A stretch of 64,000 nucleotides of DNA from Saccharofermentans sp. GTDB lineage: Bacteria > Bacillota > Clostridia > Saccharofermentanales > Saccharofermentanaceae. The stretch spans positions 1-64,000 of the forward strand of contig JAILDX010000017.1 in the NCBI GenBank assembly GCA_024688685.1. The letters are read 5' to 3'. Position 1 is the first letter of the stretch, and each line of letters starts with the position of its first letter. Under the pieces are notes generated by a model that saw only the letters and a list, made by a program, of their open reading frames with translations, was not told the DNA's origin and did not search any database. This document shows positions 1 to 8,860 of this stretch, piece by piece. The translations under genes were made by a program, and so were the position numbers.

Positions 1-181
1 ATCCGTCTTCTTCCTCATATCGATGCATCTCCTCTATAAACTCGGAATATCCGTCTGGAGTTGTTCGATACACATCCTGGAGAATAACTTCTCCGTCTTC
101 GGTTAATGCGCTTACCGTGAACTGTGTCTTATGCAGATCTACACCTACGCACAACCTTCTTTTTTCTTCTGTCTTACTCAT
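1..181 (-). CDS. IS110-family transposase, N-terminal fragment cut by the window edge
   Basis: The visible 60 residues begin MSKTEEKRRLCVGVDLHK. The VGVDLHK segment is the first acidic block of the DEDD (RuvC-like) transposase domain of IS110-family elements, which cut and join DNA without classical terminal inverted repeats. The start at 181 is fixed by a GGAGGT Shine-Dalgarno 6 bases upstream. The rest lies left of the window, so intactness cannot be judged. Confidence 0.85.
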   Translation of the reverse strand, partial: MSKTEEKRRLCVGVDLHKTQFTVSALTEDGEVILQDVYRTTPDGYSEFIEEMHRYEEEDG

Positions 182-503
182 CTTCTTACCTCCGTAAGTT
201 TCTTCAGCAAGACAGCTTCTGTTTGGCAATGCTTCCAATCTCCCATTCGGCCTCTTACGACCTCTGCATGATTCGATTGCTAACTTCTCATTCTCCTATA
301 CGACCTCTTAGGGCCATTTGATATGTCGAGTTAGTATCTACTCTGTCTCACTGTTGTATTTGAATAATACAACCGTGATAGCTTTTACATCGCCACTGTT
401 TTACTTTTTATCATGCCTCCTATGTTGCACTTTATTCATAATAATATAGTGCACACAGGCTGTTCCATACACATAAATAATAATATTTTGACATTTTTAT
501 GTT
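182..503. other. Intergenic stretch upstream of the IS110 transposase
   Basis: About 320 AT-rich bases between the transposase start and the end of the next gene. I see no convincing gene, tRNA or strong terminator. It probably contains the IS110 left boundary, but this family lacks diagnostic end repeats, so I cannot place it. Confidence 0.4.
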
Positions 504-1481
504 TTATTTGTCACTAAGGAAATCATCAACCGAATAAGTCCTGCTGTCACCCGGATATGTAACGAATCCGCATGAACCGTGATCTCCGGCGACCTCAACT
601 ATCTCCTCTTTTGTATTGAGATAGCCTTCATTGTCGACTACTGTGTTCCAGTGTGCCGAACCCCATGATTCAGTTGTTGAAGTCGTATTGATGTATCTGT
701 ATCCACGAGCCATCTCGTAAACATAAGTCTCGCGTGTTATCTCACCTGAACCGTCCCTTAAGACAGCAACATAACCGTCACGGATCTCGACATCACTCAG
801 ATCAGGTTTGAAGTTTTCATCCAAAATGACATTCAGAACAACTGATCTTATGTCAGCTGCATTCTCAATGACATATTCCTTAAGCGTGGATCTGTCAAAG
901 ACATTCTGAGTAGAAACAGTCTCTGTCGTTTCTTCTGTTTCCACGGGCATTCCCCATTCACCGGACACCTCAATGTCCGCCGCAATGATAATGTTGTCTT
1001 CCAAATATATAATCTGAACGATCGACGCGTCACACACACCGGGTTCCTCGGAAGTAAACCAGTTCGTGCCCTCGTCCCAGCCCCAGCTGCCGTGACTGCC
1101 TGAATATTCGCTGTAAGTTTCATACATATCTTCATACATTTTGCGGGCATCTTCCGCCTTGTTGAAAACAGTGAAATTAAGATATTCGATCTCATCTTTC
1201 TTAATTCCGGGATTCCAGACATAGAGTAATTCCACACCACCAATCTTTTTCTTTTGCACACTCCATTTACCACTGACCCTGTGAAGCGTCTGACCGTTTG
1301 CTATCGGGAAATCCGAAACATACTGCCTTCCCATTTCAGTCATATCCACATCCGTCTTCACGGCATCCTTCGCTTTAAGAAGAGGGAATATTACTGTCAG
1401 CGCCACTGCTGCCACAGCTGCAAGAGCTATAACGCACCCTCCGATGATCAGTCCTGCTATCAATGTTTTTTTGTTTTCCAT
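504..1481 (-). CDS. Membrane-anchored extracytoplasmic protein of unknown function
   Basis: 325 residues starting MENKKTL. Residues about 6-36 form one strongly hydrophobic segment rich in Ala, Ile and Val, and the rest is soluble, acidic and rich in Tyr and Trp. This fits an N-terminally anchored protein with an external domain. I chose the start at 1481 because GGAGGGG lies 6 bases before it; an in-frame ATG at 1496 would place the Shine-Dalgarno inside the coding region. No catalytic motif is recognised. It is divergent from the next gene, which also has N-terminal membrane segments and an unassigned external domain. Confidence 0.7.
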   Translation of the reverse strand: MENKKTLIAGLIIGGCVIALAAVAAVALTVIFPLLKAKDAVKTDVDMTEMGRQYVSDFPIANGQTLHRVSGKWSVQKKKIGGVELLYVWNPGIKKDEIEYLNFTVFNKAEDARKMYEDMYETYSEYSGSHGSWGWDEGTNWFTSEEPGVCDASIVQIIYLEDNIIIAADIEVSGEWGMPVETEETTETVSTQNVFDRSTLKEYVIENAADIRSVVLNVILDENFKPDLSDVEIRDGYVAVLRDGSGEITRETYVYEMARGYRYINTTSTTESWGSAHWNTVVDNEGYLNTKEEIVEVAGDHGSCGFVTYPGDSRTYSVDDFLSDK

Positions 1482-1601
1482 ATTCCCCTCCGTCATCTGA
1501 GCTTTTACAAAGCCGTTTACTATATTAACAATTCAGAATGCCTAAATGTTGCATGTGTATGTATAATTAAGATAAAGCTCAATACTGACAGGGGTACCGG
1601 T

Positions 1602-2660
1602 ATGGCATTTGCTTCAATGTTTATTCTTGCGGCAGTCACGATCTTCGTTATACTGCTGCTCATCTTCTTATTCGGACTGATCGTTTTTATCATCGGTATA
1701 GCTAATTCCAGGAAGATAAAACGTGACAAAAAGAAATGGCCTGTCGTGCTGATGGTCATCGGTGCCCTCAACATGATCCCCCCTGTCATCATTGCGGCGG
1801 TACTTATCATTCTTGCTTCCGTATACAATTACAGGGCCGAGCATATGCTTGATATCTACGGTACTATTCCGGAAGCATGGAAAAATGTTGAGACGTTTGA
1901 TCAGAACGCAGGCAAACAGGCACTTAGCATGCTGCTCAAGGCGGCGGATGACAATGACAGGGATGCCTTTATTGAATGTTTCTCTGAGGAGACACGAAGC
2001 AGAGATGATTTCGAGGACGTGGTAGATGCATTCTTTGAAGCATACCCCGGAGGTTTTTCGGAGACGGAATTCAGTTATAACGCACATGGCGGCCAGAACA
2101 GCATCAATGGCGGCAAAGGCGCTGTTCACGGCTACGAGGGTGAGGTTGACGGAGAGTTCTACTACATTACGTTAGGATACTGCTACTGGAACGATGACCA
2201 CCCCGAGGATGTCGGTGTGAATAAGCTGCTTATAATGACTGTTGCAGGTGATGCAGGATACCACTCAGGTCTGACAGATATTAACCCTGATAATGAGGAT
2301 ATCTATATTCTTTGCTATTTCCCCGGACCTGACGAGGTCAATGCGAGAAGGATCAAACGCTACACATATCTCTGGGAGGAAACCGGCGGACCCGTCTTAA
2401 CGGCGGATGAGATGCGCGAATACCTCAGCGGGTTTGAGACATTGCAGGAAGCGATAGATGAAGGCGGAATAGGACGTCCCAACTGTAACCCCGTATATAG
2501 AAGCGGCGTTGCAAGCAATGATTATTACTATGAACTTCAGCCTGTCAACGGCGAACCCAGATATGCCATGATAAGAACATCCGGGCCATATGGCAGCATA
2601 ATCGAAGCGGTGGAATGCACACCCGACGGCGCCGATTATGATAATATGATTAAAGATTAA
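1602..2660 (+). CDS. Two-TM membrane protein with extracytoplasmic domain, unknown function
   Basis: 352 residues. Two hydrophobic helices (about residues 3-28 and 42-65) flank a short basic loop (RKIKRDKKKW) and are followed by a soluble acidic domain of about 280 residues with many Tyr and Asp. The reading frame is open further upstream, but that part overlaps the divergent gene; ATG 1602 follows a GGGG stretch and a TATAAT at 1562-1567, so I take it as the start. The stop is 17 bases before the zinc-ribbon gene, suggesting one transcript. No family recognised. Confidence 0.65.
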   Translation: MAFASMFILAAVTIFVILLLIFLFGLIVFIIGIANSRKIKRDKKKWPVVLMVIGALNMIPPVIIAAVLIILASVYNYRAEHMLDIYGTIPEAWKNVETFDQNAGKQALSMLLKAADDNDRDAFIECFSEETRSRDDFEDVVDAFFEAYPGGFSETEFSYNAHGGQNSINGGKGAVHGYEGEVDGEFYYITLGYCYWNDDHPEDVGVNKLLIMTVAGDAGYHSGLTDINPDNEDIYILCYFPGPDEVNARRIKRYTYLWEETGGPVLTADEMREYLSGFETLQEAIDEGGIGRPNCNPVYRSGVASNDYYYELQPVNGEPRYAMIRTSGPYGSIIEAVECTPDGADYDNMIKD

Positions 2661-2677
2661 GTATTGGAGTGTACAGA

Positions 2678-3352
2678 ATGGAACTGAACAAATGCCCCAA
2701 CTGCTCTGGTAAGCTGCAACCTTCTTCCAACCGTAATAAGATGGTCTGTCCCTTCTGCGGATCTGAGTTCGCAATGGACAGTACAGCAAAAGATATCATA
2801 GAAAGTGAGCCGATAAACAAAGACTGGTTCATCTATGAATGGGATTACAAAAAGCTGACAGATATTTCCAATTTCACCACAACGCTCAATTCTTTTGTCA
2901 GAACACTGAACGAGTTCAATTCTTCTGCCGAAGTCGAGAAATACATGCGCGACTATATGATGAACTATGATGCGGTCTCCGCGCCCGGTCTTAGAGAAGA
3001 GAATATGAGTGGAATAATGGCGAGGATATCGCCTATGCTCGAGCCCGGTGAGCGTGTGATACTGTACGATGACAGCGGCATGATCGTAAAAGGAAAGATC
3101 GGCGTCGTGATCACTGATAAAAGGACTCTTTTCATTGAGAAAAAAGTCATTAAAGAGATGAAGCATACCGCGATTCCGTATCTCTATTTTGAGTACAGTA
3201 TCGGGCTTCCCTCCATCAGGCTTGGAGAGAAATATTCGAACAGTATCGGAATCTTCAATTCTCATTTTGATCTTCAGGGAACGGTGGCGGCACTGGTGTG
3301 TTTTTACAGTTTCGAGATCGACAGGTCACGCCCTAAGATACGATTGATTTAG
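2678..3352 (+). CDS. Zinc-ribbon protein, unknown function
   Basis: 224 residues starting MELNKCPNC. The N-terminus has a four-cysteine zinc ribbon (CPNC, then CPFC about 18 residues later). A mixed middle region follows, and then a beta-rich segment around residues 125-170 that looks like a small PH/GRAM-type domain (EPGERVILYDDSG, VVITDKRTLFIEKK). The PH/GRAM idea is an inference from pattern only. The start is ATG 2678 with TTGGAG upstream; a GTG three codons earlier is less well placed. It is probably cotranscribed with the preceding membrane protein. Confidence 0.65.
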   Translation: MELNKCPNCSGKLQPSSNRNKMVCPFCGSEFAMDSTAKDIIESEPINKDWFIYEWDYKKLTDISNFTTTLNSFVRTLNEFNSSAEVEKYMRDYMMNYDAVSAPGLREENMSGIMARISPMLEPGERVILYDDSGMIVKGKIGVVITDKRTLFIEKKVIKEMKHTAIPYLYFEYSIGLPSIRLGEKYSNSIGIFNSHFDLQGTVAALVCFYSFEIDRSRPKIRLI

Positions 3353-3405
3353 GGACGGTTCTGAAAACAGGGACACATATCAAACAGAAAGACGAGGGGA
3401 ATACC

Positions 3406-4608
3406 ATGAATAAAGTAACCAGTGCGGCTGTTCCGGCATTGCTGATCCATTGTTCCATAGGTACTGTTTACTGCTGGAGCACCTTCAAGGAAGCTGTCGC
3501 GGAAGCAATCGGGATGACGCCTTTTGCAACCGGCTGGGCATTCAGTCTCGCTATCTTTTTCCTCGGTATGTCGGCTGCATTCGCAGGCAAGCTCGTCGAG
3601 CTGAATATCCACAAATCCTCACTTGTTTCAGCAATCTGTTTCACGGTCGGAATGATAGGCACGGGAGTTACCATACACTACTTCAAAGGTGTTCTTGCAC
3701 TCATCCTTATCTACCTGTTCTACGGGTGCATAATGGGCATCGGTCTGGGCGTCGGATACCTGACTCCGGTCAAGACACTGATGCTGTGGTTCAAGGATAA
3801 TAAAGGTCTTGCCACAGGTATATCGATCATGGGATTCGGCCTCGCGAAAGCGATAGCCACACCGGTCATGGAAGTCCTCCAGCGCAAGTGCGGCATATCC
3901 GCGATGTTCCTGATCCTTGGCGGAATATACTTCGTGATGATGTTCGCAGGTCACCTGCTTCTCAGGAAGCCTGAAGGATGGGTCGAGGATAAGACGGTCA
4001 ACGACAGTTTCAAGGTTTTATCGATGCTCAAGGACAAGACATTCGTCGGCATCTGGCTGATCTTCTACATCAACATCCACTGTGGTCTCATGCTCATCTC
4101 CTATGAGAAACAGCTGCTCAACGAGAAATTCGCAGGACTTGCTGTCCTGACTACGATCGTCAGCGTTGTTCCGTCCATAACGGCGATCTGCAATGCGCTC
4201 GGCCGAATCGGCTACTCAACAGTCTCAGATAAGATGAAGGACCGCGCAACTGTTTACAGCATAATCTTCATATCATGCGTGGCGCTCTGCACACTCGGGG
4301 TCCTTGTTCCGAACGGTTATATCATCATCGTGCTTCTTATGGTGATCAATCTCGGATACGGCGGCGGCTTCTCGACTCTCCCCGCCCTTCTGGAATCACG
4401 TTTCGGAATGAAGAATATTTCAAAGATCCACGGTCTCGCACTGTCGGCCTGGGCGATCGCCGGGATCTCCGGTAATAACACCTCCGAGATAATACTCAAG
4501 ACAACGAACAATAACTACGGCATAATCATTGCCGTTGCGGCTGCGCTCTATGCGGTTGCATGGGTAATTTATTTCTTTGCTGTCAGGGCCCGCAAACAGG
4601 AGCAGTGA
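3406..4608 (+). CDS. MFS transporter, OFA (oxalate/formate antiporter-like) family
   Basis: 400 residues with 12 predicted membrane helices. The opening, with SIGTVYCWSTFKEAVAEA in helix 1, and the GIGLGVGYLTPV stretch before a basic loop with WFKDNKGLATGI match the OFA branch of the major facilitator superfamily. The family exchanges small carboxylates across the cytoplasmic membrane; the substrate cannot be read here. The start follows GACGAGGGG. Length is normal for the family. The stop at 4606-4608 abuts a convergent pseudogene. Confidence 0.88.
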   Translation: MNKVTSAAVPALLIHCSIGTVYCWSTFKEAVAEAIGMTPFATGWAFSLAIFFLGMSAAFAGKLVELNIHKSSLVSAICFTVGMIGTGVTIHYFKGVLALILIYLFYGCIMGIGLGVGYLTPVKTLMLWFKDNKGLATGISIMGFGLAKAIATPVMEVLQRKCGISAMFLILGGIYFVMMFAGHLLLRKPEGWVEDKTVNDSFKVLSMLKDKTFVGIWLIFYINIHCGLMLISYEKQLLNEKFAGLAVLTTIVSVVPSITAICNALGRIGYSTVSDKMKDRATVYSIIFISCVALCTLGVLVPNGYIIIVLLMVINLGYGGGFSTLPALLESRFGMKNISKIHGLALSAWAIAGISGNNTSEIILKTTNNNYGIIIAVAAALYAVAWVIYFFAVRARKQEQ

Positions 4609-5053
4609 TCACAAGTGCTTCTTGATCCTTGCAGGAATACCTTCAAGTTCAAGATTGCTGTTCCCCGTAAAAAAGTATCTGGTTCCGTTATGATCAATAC
4701 GTCCTGCATGCCATGACGCGATGTTGTATATGCTGTGTTTGTCAACGTAAAGAAGCTCCACGCTTCTTCCGCATGCAAGTTCTTCATTTTCAAGCCAGTA
4801 ACTGCCGTTATCACCATGGCGGAGCTGCCTGTGATCATAACGTCCGCGTTCAGACGTTTTACCTGGTAGTACGCTTCCTCAAGTTCACGGCAGAAACTCT
4901 CCAGTTGTTCCTGAACATAGAGTGTCTCCGCATTCGGTATCAGATCGGGATCTGAACCTGTTCCAGATTCAGATACTGTGTCATCTTAAAAAACTCATCG
5001 ATCTGATCCTGAAGTTCACCTGCAGACTTCAGCCACTGTTCATACTTGATCAT
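4609..5053 (-). pseudogene. Twice-frameshifted gene, DUF5348-like C-terminus
   Basis: Read from 5053 with GAGAGGAGGT upstream, frame 1 gives MIKYEQWLKSAGELQDQIDE and stops at 4940-4942. A second frame continues with PDLIPNAETLYVQEQLESF and ELEEAYYQVKRLNAD to about 4830. A third frame carries YDHRQLRHGDNGSYWLENEE, LACGRSVELLYVD and NGTRYFFTG to a stop at 4609-4611. Joined, these make one plausible protein of about 147 residues, a coiled N-terminus followed by a domain like DUF5348 proteins of clostridial mobile elements. The family name is from memory and less certain than the frameshifts. Sequencing error is an alternative to true decay. Confidence 0.7.
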
Positions 5054-5157
5054 AAGCCGTACCTCCTCTCAAACCGCCGTGGAAAGTGTAAAACTCACTA
5101 TTCCTGTAATATCGTATTTGCTACCGCTTTTGGTAGACAAAAATAATTAATTATTAC

Positions 5158-5186
5158 TTGCATTCTCCACAATTCTGTTATATAAT
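5158..5186 (+). promoter_or_regulatory. Sigma-A type promoter for the leader and AAA+ gene
   Basis: TTGCAT at 5158-5163 and TATAAT at 5181-5186 are separated by 17 bases. The transcript would start near 5193, directly before the hairpin region and about 250 bases before the AAA+ gene. Confidence 0.65.
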
Positions 5187-5205
5187 TTCTCTCACAATTT
5201 AAAAA

Positions 5206-5280
5206 GAACAGCCGCTGTTCTGAGACCTGTCGAAGAGGTTAACTATGCCTTGTCGACGGATATCGGAACAGCGGCTTTTT
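5206..5280 (+). terminator. Leader terminator with competing 5' hairpin (candidate attenuator)
   Basis: AGCCGCTGTTC (5210-5220) pairs perfectly with GAACAGCGGCT (5266-5276) over 11 bases and is followed by a T run, which is an intrinsic terminator. The 5' arm can instead fold on itself as GAACAG-CCG-CTGTTC (5206-5220), which would free the 3' arm. The enclosed loop has its own pairing (GTCGA with TCGAC). Two exclusive structures in a leader between a promoter and a gene suggest either attenuation or a short terminated RNA of about 85 nucleotides. Confidence 0.55.
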
Positions 5281-5446
5281 GCTGTCCACGAATCTTGACA
5301 ACTGAATTCACAAATGACCGGACGGCCAACCGGAGAAGTCGTGCAATGCGGTGTCTCTGCCGAAGACACCAAGCGGGGCCAAGGAATAGTCTGATCAGAT
5401 TGTGGTTTTTGCAGTTTTAAGATTTTTACATAAGTGAGGTGAATAT
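5281..5446 (+). other. Structured second half of the AAA+ gene leader
   Basis: It contains a perfect 7-bp hairpin, GGTGTCT with AGACACC (about 5351-5371), and a CCGG-rich stem around 5318-5337. I could not match it to a riboswitch class I know (THF, ZTP, c-di-GMP, guanidine, TPP and cobalamin considered). No open reading frame is convincing. Confidence 0.35.
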
Positions 5447-7162
5447 ATGAATACATTATTTACAGGTAAGGACAGCAGAAGATTAGAGATCACTCCTTCG
5501 GAGAAGATCGACGGCAGCACTTTTACATATATGGAAGATGTGAGCAAAAGGTTTCTCGAATATTCGGGGCTGCTCGGTGAGGGTGAACACCTCTGGCTGC
5601 AGATGGCGGGCGACAGGAAGCATGATATCAACTGTTTCGTGGTATCGGATGTTAAGAACGGATTATGTATCAAAGACATAAACTGGATATTCAGAGAATC
5701 CGCTGTTGCCGGACACGGGTCATGCGGATCTCAGATTCGCATAAAGAAGGATCTGACAGTACTTGTCCTGAAGCAGGATCCTGATGAACGGTACTTCAAG
5801 ATCAACAGGGAATACTACGATGAGCTCCTTGATGAACTCATAGCGGCAGGCGCTCTTATCCAGCTCTCTCCCGATGGCATCCTGATCGGCATAAAGGGAG
5901 ATATTACAGTCAGGCTCTGTACACTTTTCAAACTCGTCTATACCGGCATGGTGATCAAGCCCCTTTCAGTAATAGACCTGAAGGAAGATCTTCCACAGGA
6001 GCATATACAGGAGTTCATGAGTTATCTTCTTTGCAAACTCGCTGTAAGAAAGGATGATCCTGCTCCCGATGATCCGGCAGATGAGAAGGAAGGCGTTCCT
6101 GAAAAAGCCCCCGAGTCTGTGTGCGTACCCTCGATCATGATAGAGGAACTGGATTTTTCCGTGCGTACTTATAACGGCCTTAAGAGAGCGGGAATCAATT
6201 ATACCGATGAACTTTGCCGTCTGACTGACTACGAGATCCAAAAGATCCGTAATCTCGGCAAAAAAGGCTTCAATGAGATCAAGGAGAAGATCAGTGCCCT
6301 GCAAAGCGAAGCGTGCGCTGATTCATCTGTCTCACTCAATGATCTTATCGGACTTGAAGATATCAAGGCACAGGTAAAGCGTATTACTGCTTTTGCCCGT
6401 ATGAAAAAGGACCTGTCCGACCGTGGCGGTGACAAACTGTCGATGGCTCTTAATATGGCTTTCGTCGGCAATCCCGGTACAGCCAAGACAACTGTTGCAA
6501 GGATAATGGCAAGGACCCTTCATGAGGCAGGACTGCTGCCCGGTAATGACATTGTCGAAGTCGGACGTGCCGATCTTGTTGCGGAGTACACGGGCCAGAC
6601 TGCGGTCAAGGTCCAAAAGGTCTTTCAGCAGGCCTGCGGCAAAGTGCTCTTCATTGACGAAGCCTATTCCCTGCTCGATCTCTGGGAAAACGAGTTCGGC
6701 GACGAAGCTATCAGCACCATCGTTCAGGAGATGGAAAACAACCGTGACAAAACGGTCGTCATCTTTGCCGGCTACCCCGACAAGATGGAAGAGTTCCTTT
6801 CGCGTAATCCGGGCCTGAGATCGAGGGTGCCGTTCACCTTCGAGTTCAAGGACTACTCCGCTGAAGAGATGGTTCAGATCGCACATTCCGAAGCTTCCAG
6901 AAAGGGCTTCACCATTGATCCTTCGGCCAGCGAAAAGGTGTTTTCCCTCTGCAGACTTGCTGCAGGAATGCCGGAATCCGGAAACGGACGCTTCAGCAGG
7001 AATCTCATCGAAAATGCCATCCTCAATTATGCGGAACGCATCTACGGTTCTGACACTGTTACTGACGGCGGATATGTGCTTACGGCAGATGATTTTTCGA
7101 TGCCGGAGAATCTCAGGAATGATGCGAGGAAGGCTGTAAGACGTATCGGCTTCGCTGCATGA
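5447..7162 (+). CDS. CbbX/SpoVK-like AAA+ ATPase with alpha-CTD-like module
   Basis: 571 residues. Residues 1-200 form an unassigned domain. Residues about 230-290 resemble the helix-hairpin-helix C-terminal domain of RNA polymerase alpha (LDFSVRTYNGLKRAGI, then IRNLGKKGFNEIKEKI). Residues about 300-560 form a CbbX/SpoVK-type AAA+ ATPase with P-loop GNPGTAKTT near 340, Walker B VLFIDEAYSLL near 400 and an arginine-rich sensor region (GLRSRVPFTF). AAA+ proteins of this type remodel protein partners using ATP; the partner is unknown. The start follows GAGGTGA. The unusual feature is the alpha-CTD-like insert, which might bind DNA or a transcription factor (inference). The gene ends inside the first base pairs of a dispersed hairpin repeat. 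Confidence 0.8.
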   Translation: MNTLFTGKDSRRLEITPSEKIDGSTFTYMEDVSKRFLEYSGLLGEGEHLWLQMAGDRKHDINCFVVSDVKNGLCIKDINWIFRESAVAGHGSCGSQIRIKKDLTVLVLKQDPDERYFKINREYYDELLDELIAAGALIQLSPDGILIGIKGDITVRLCTLFKLVYTGMVIKPLSVIDLKEDLPQEHIQEFMSYLLCKLAVRKDDPAPDDPADEKEGVPEKAPESVCVPSIMIEELDFSVRTYNGLKRAGINYTDELCRLTDYEIQKIRNLGKKGFNEIKEKISALQSEACADSSVSLNDLIGLEDIKAQVKRITAFARMKKDLSDRGGDKLSMALNMAFVGNPGTAKTTVARIMARTLHEAGLLPGNDIVEVGRADLVAEYTGQTAVKVQKVFQQACGKVLFIDEAYSLLDLWENEFGDEAISTIVQEMENNRDKTVVIFAGYPDKMEEFLSRNPGLRSRVPFTFEFKDYSAEEMVQIAHSEASRKGFTIDPSASEKVFSLCRLAAGMPESGNGRFSRNLIENAILNYAERIYGSDTVTDGGYVLTADDFSMPENLRNDARKAVRRIGFAA

Positions 7163-7277
7163 CTGAACTCTTCCCGGCTTCAGTCCTCGAAGGTGTGCTC
7201 GCGGCTAGTACAGACAAACATTATAGTTTGTCCCCGGCACACCCTCTGCAGTAAGTCCGCCGGGAAGGGTTCAGTCA
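7160..7277 (-). repeat. Dispersed GGACT hairpin repeat, copy R0
   Basis: A long imperfect palindrome: the outer arms TGACTGAAC...CCCGGC and GCCGGGAAGGGTTCAGTCA pair, starting on the AAA+ stop codon. Read on the minus strand it has the family's two conserved strands, GGACTTACTGCAG (7246-7258) and TCGAGGACTGAA (7179-7190), with an inner stem AGGGTGTGC/GCACACCT. On the plus strand it ends in a T run, so it could also terminate the AAA+ transcript. Confidence 0.75.
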
Positions 7278-7363
7278 TTTTTCAGGTAAAGGGGCTGTCT
7301 CAAAATAAAATGAGATGGCCCCAAATACATCGAAAAAAACATCATTGCATTGGGGCGATTGGT

Positions 7364-7903
7364 TCAACTAACCAGGCTCTTTCAGAATTGCTGCTCAACT
7401 ATGGAGCATTTGCGCAGGAGTATTTCGGTGTGCAGAGTGACTTGAGGCCTGACAGACAGGCTATCAGCGGTATCACCATAGGTAATGACGATGAGTATAA
7501 GTATGATGCGTCAAATACAGATTTTGATGAGAGGTATGGATCATTTGCCGGGGTTTCCCTGTCTCTTGAGTCCAAGACGACACTGTCCTTCTATATCAAG
7601 ACCACACGAACGATAGATTCATGTGTAGCTGAGCTGTATGACGAATCGCAGCAATATGACTGCGAGGTCGTAAGTTCCGGTCAATACCAGATAGTCCGTG
7701 TCAATGGAATCACGGCAAAAGATCTCAATAAGACAGTGATGCTCTATCTGACATTCGACAACGAGCCGGTCCACATCGGATACTGTCCCTTGACATACTG
7801 CTACACCGTAGTGAATGGTGGTTTTGACACAAGTCTCAAGGATGTATGTAAGGTACTGTACTGCTTCCATGTTGCGGCGTTGGAGTATGCCAGTATTCAC
7901 TGA
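7364..7903 (+). pseudogene. C-terminal fragment of a secreted clostridial surface protein
   Basis: The frame reads LSELLLNYGAFAQEYFGVQS, a beta-rich domain and a tail LKDVCKVLYCFHVAALEYAS. This resembles the conserved C-terminal module of large secreted Firmicutes proteins (ALLNYGAYAQ...LYLYNQAA type). No signal peptide or upstream part of such a protein precedes it: repeat R0 and a GGGGC/GCCCC hairpin lie directly upstream, and there is no Shine-Dalgarno. I read it as a remnant whose first part was lost. The frame is open further 5', but that part looks like noise. Confidence 0.55.
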
Positions 7904-7970
7904 GGCGAGAATGCACTGGTTCCTTCGCACGTCGCTGCGCTCCAAAGATGCTCAGGAATCGTGCATTCTC
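7894..7970 (+). repeat. Hairpin repeat family 2, full copy
   Basis: Begins TATTCACTGAGGCGAGAATG. GAGAATGCAC pairs with GTGCATTCTC (7961-7970), with inner GTTCC/GGAAT, and is followed by TTTTC, so it can act as a terminator. A second, truncated copy starting with the same 23 bases lies at 8810. The stop codon of the preceding fragment is inside the repeat. Confidence 0.6.
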
Positions 7971-8123
7971 TTTTCAGCAGGCATATATTTCACATCAATC
8001 TGTATGTGAACCCCTATTTCTGATCGATTTGTTCATTACCAATCATCTAATATCAAAAATGGAACTCACCTTTACAGGCTTATTAAGTGTATAATCGACA
8101 TATAAATCTATTGGGGGAAGGCC

Positions 8124-8783
8124 ATGAATCATTCTCGCTTATTAACAGGACTGGTTATATCAAGTCTGGCAATTCAGGCGGTATCACTTGGAGGATGCCT
8201 TCGTCTTATCAATAATGACAAGAGCTACTCTTCATCTTTCGATGATGCACATGACTATGCAGAATACTGGTGCGGTCCCTGCAAAGAGGTAGACACATAC
8301 AGTCCGAAAGACGGACTTATAATTCATAAGATGAAAGACAAGGAATATAAGTTCACATATTATGTTTCCGAGATTGAGACTTCATACACTTTCTCCTCTT
8401 ACTCCACTTATAATATCGAAGACTTCGGCTACTATTATCTCCTTGAATTTCTTGAAGAAGCTGACCTGGATGCTCTGATCGATGAATATGATCTGACGAT
8501 CGAGGTGGATGAACCATACAGACCTAACGATGAACGTCCTGAACTGTGCAATTATACTCCGAAGATAGTCATCAGCACGGACCTGACACTGTCGAAGTCC
8601 GACAGCAAAAAAATCGCAACTGCCATTTTGGACGGACTTGAGGAATTTGACTCCGAACGTGAGGTATTCACCAGAGAAGATGATAACACTTATGCAGGCA
8701 TTGAGATCCGTTCTGCCGCACAGCCTGAAGATCTCGGAGCACGCTGGCATTTAGAGATGACAACTTATGGATTTGAACAGTAA
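8124..8783 (+). CDS. Lipoprotein of unknown function
   Basis: 219 residues starting MNHSRLLTGLVISSLAIQAV. A signal peptide ends in a lipobox-like LGGC, so the mature protein would be anchored to the outer face of the membrane by its cysteine. The body is acidic, with many Tyr, Asp and Glu and no catalytic motif I recognise. The start follows GGGGAAGG, and a TATAAT lies at 8090-8095. A truncated family-2 repeat follows about 25 bases after the stop. Confidence 0.7.
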   Translation: MNHSRLLTGLVISSLAIQAVSLGGCLRLINNDKSYSSSFDDAHDYAEYWCGPCKEVDTYSPKDGLIIHKMKDKEYKFTYYVSEIETSYTFSSYSTYNIEDFGYYYLLEFLEEADLDALIDEYDLTIEVDEPYRPNDERPELCNYTPKIVISTDLTLSKSDSKKIATAILDGLEEFDSEREVFTREDDNTYAGIEIRSAAQPEDLGARWHLEMTTYGFEQ

Positions 8784-8809
8784 GCTATTCGGCTCAAGCG
8801 GTAAGCTAA

Positions 8810-8860
8810 TATTCACTGAGGCGAGAATGCACGATTCCAGTGCATCTTTGGAGCGTGCCG
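8810..8860 (+). repeat. Hairpin repeat family 2, truncated copy
   Basis: Shares its first 23 bases with 7894-7916. The next stretch (GATTCC...GCATCTTTGGAGCG) matches the reverse complement of the first copy's interior, so the two copies carry their interiors in opposite orientations. The right half is missing and runs into a gene fragment. Confidence 0.5.

Noticed and set aside
1254..1601. Upstream extension of the two-TM protein
   Set aside because: The extension overlaps the divergent gene antisense and has no ribosome site; ATG 1602 fits better.
7286..7318. Insertion sequence end (GGGGCTGTCTCAAAA)
   Set aside because: It is similar to some IS termini, but a matching second end and a transposase are missing; a simple hairpin explains it, as at 24457.
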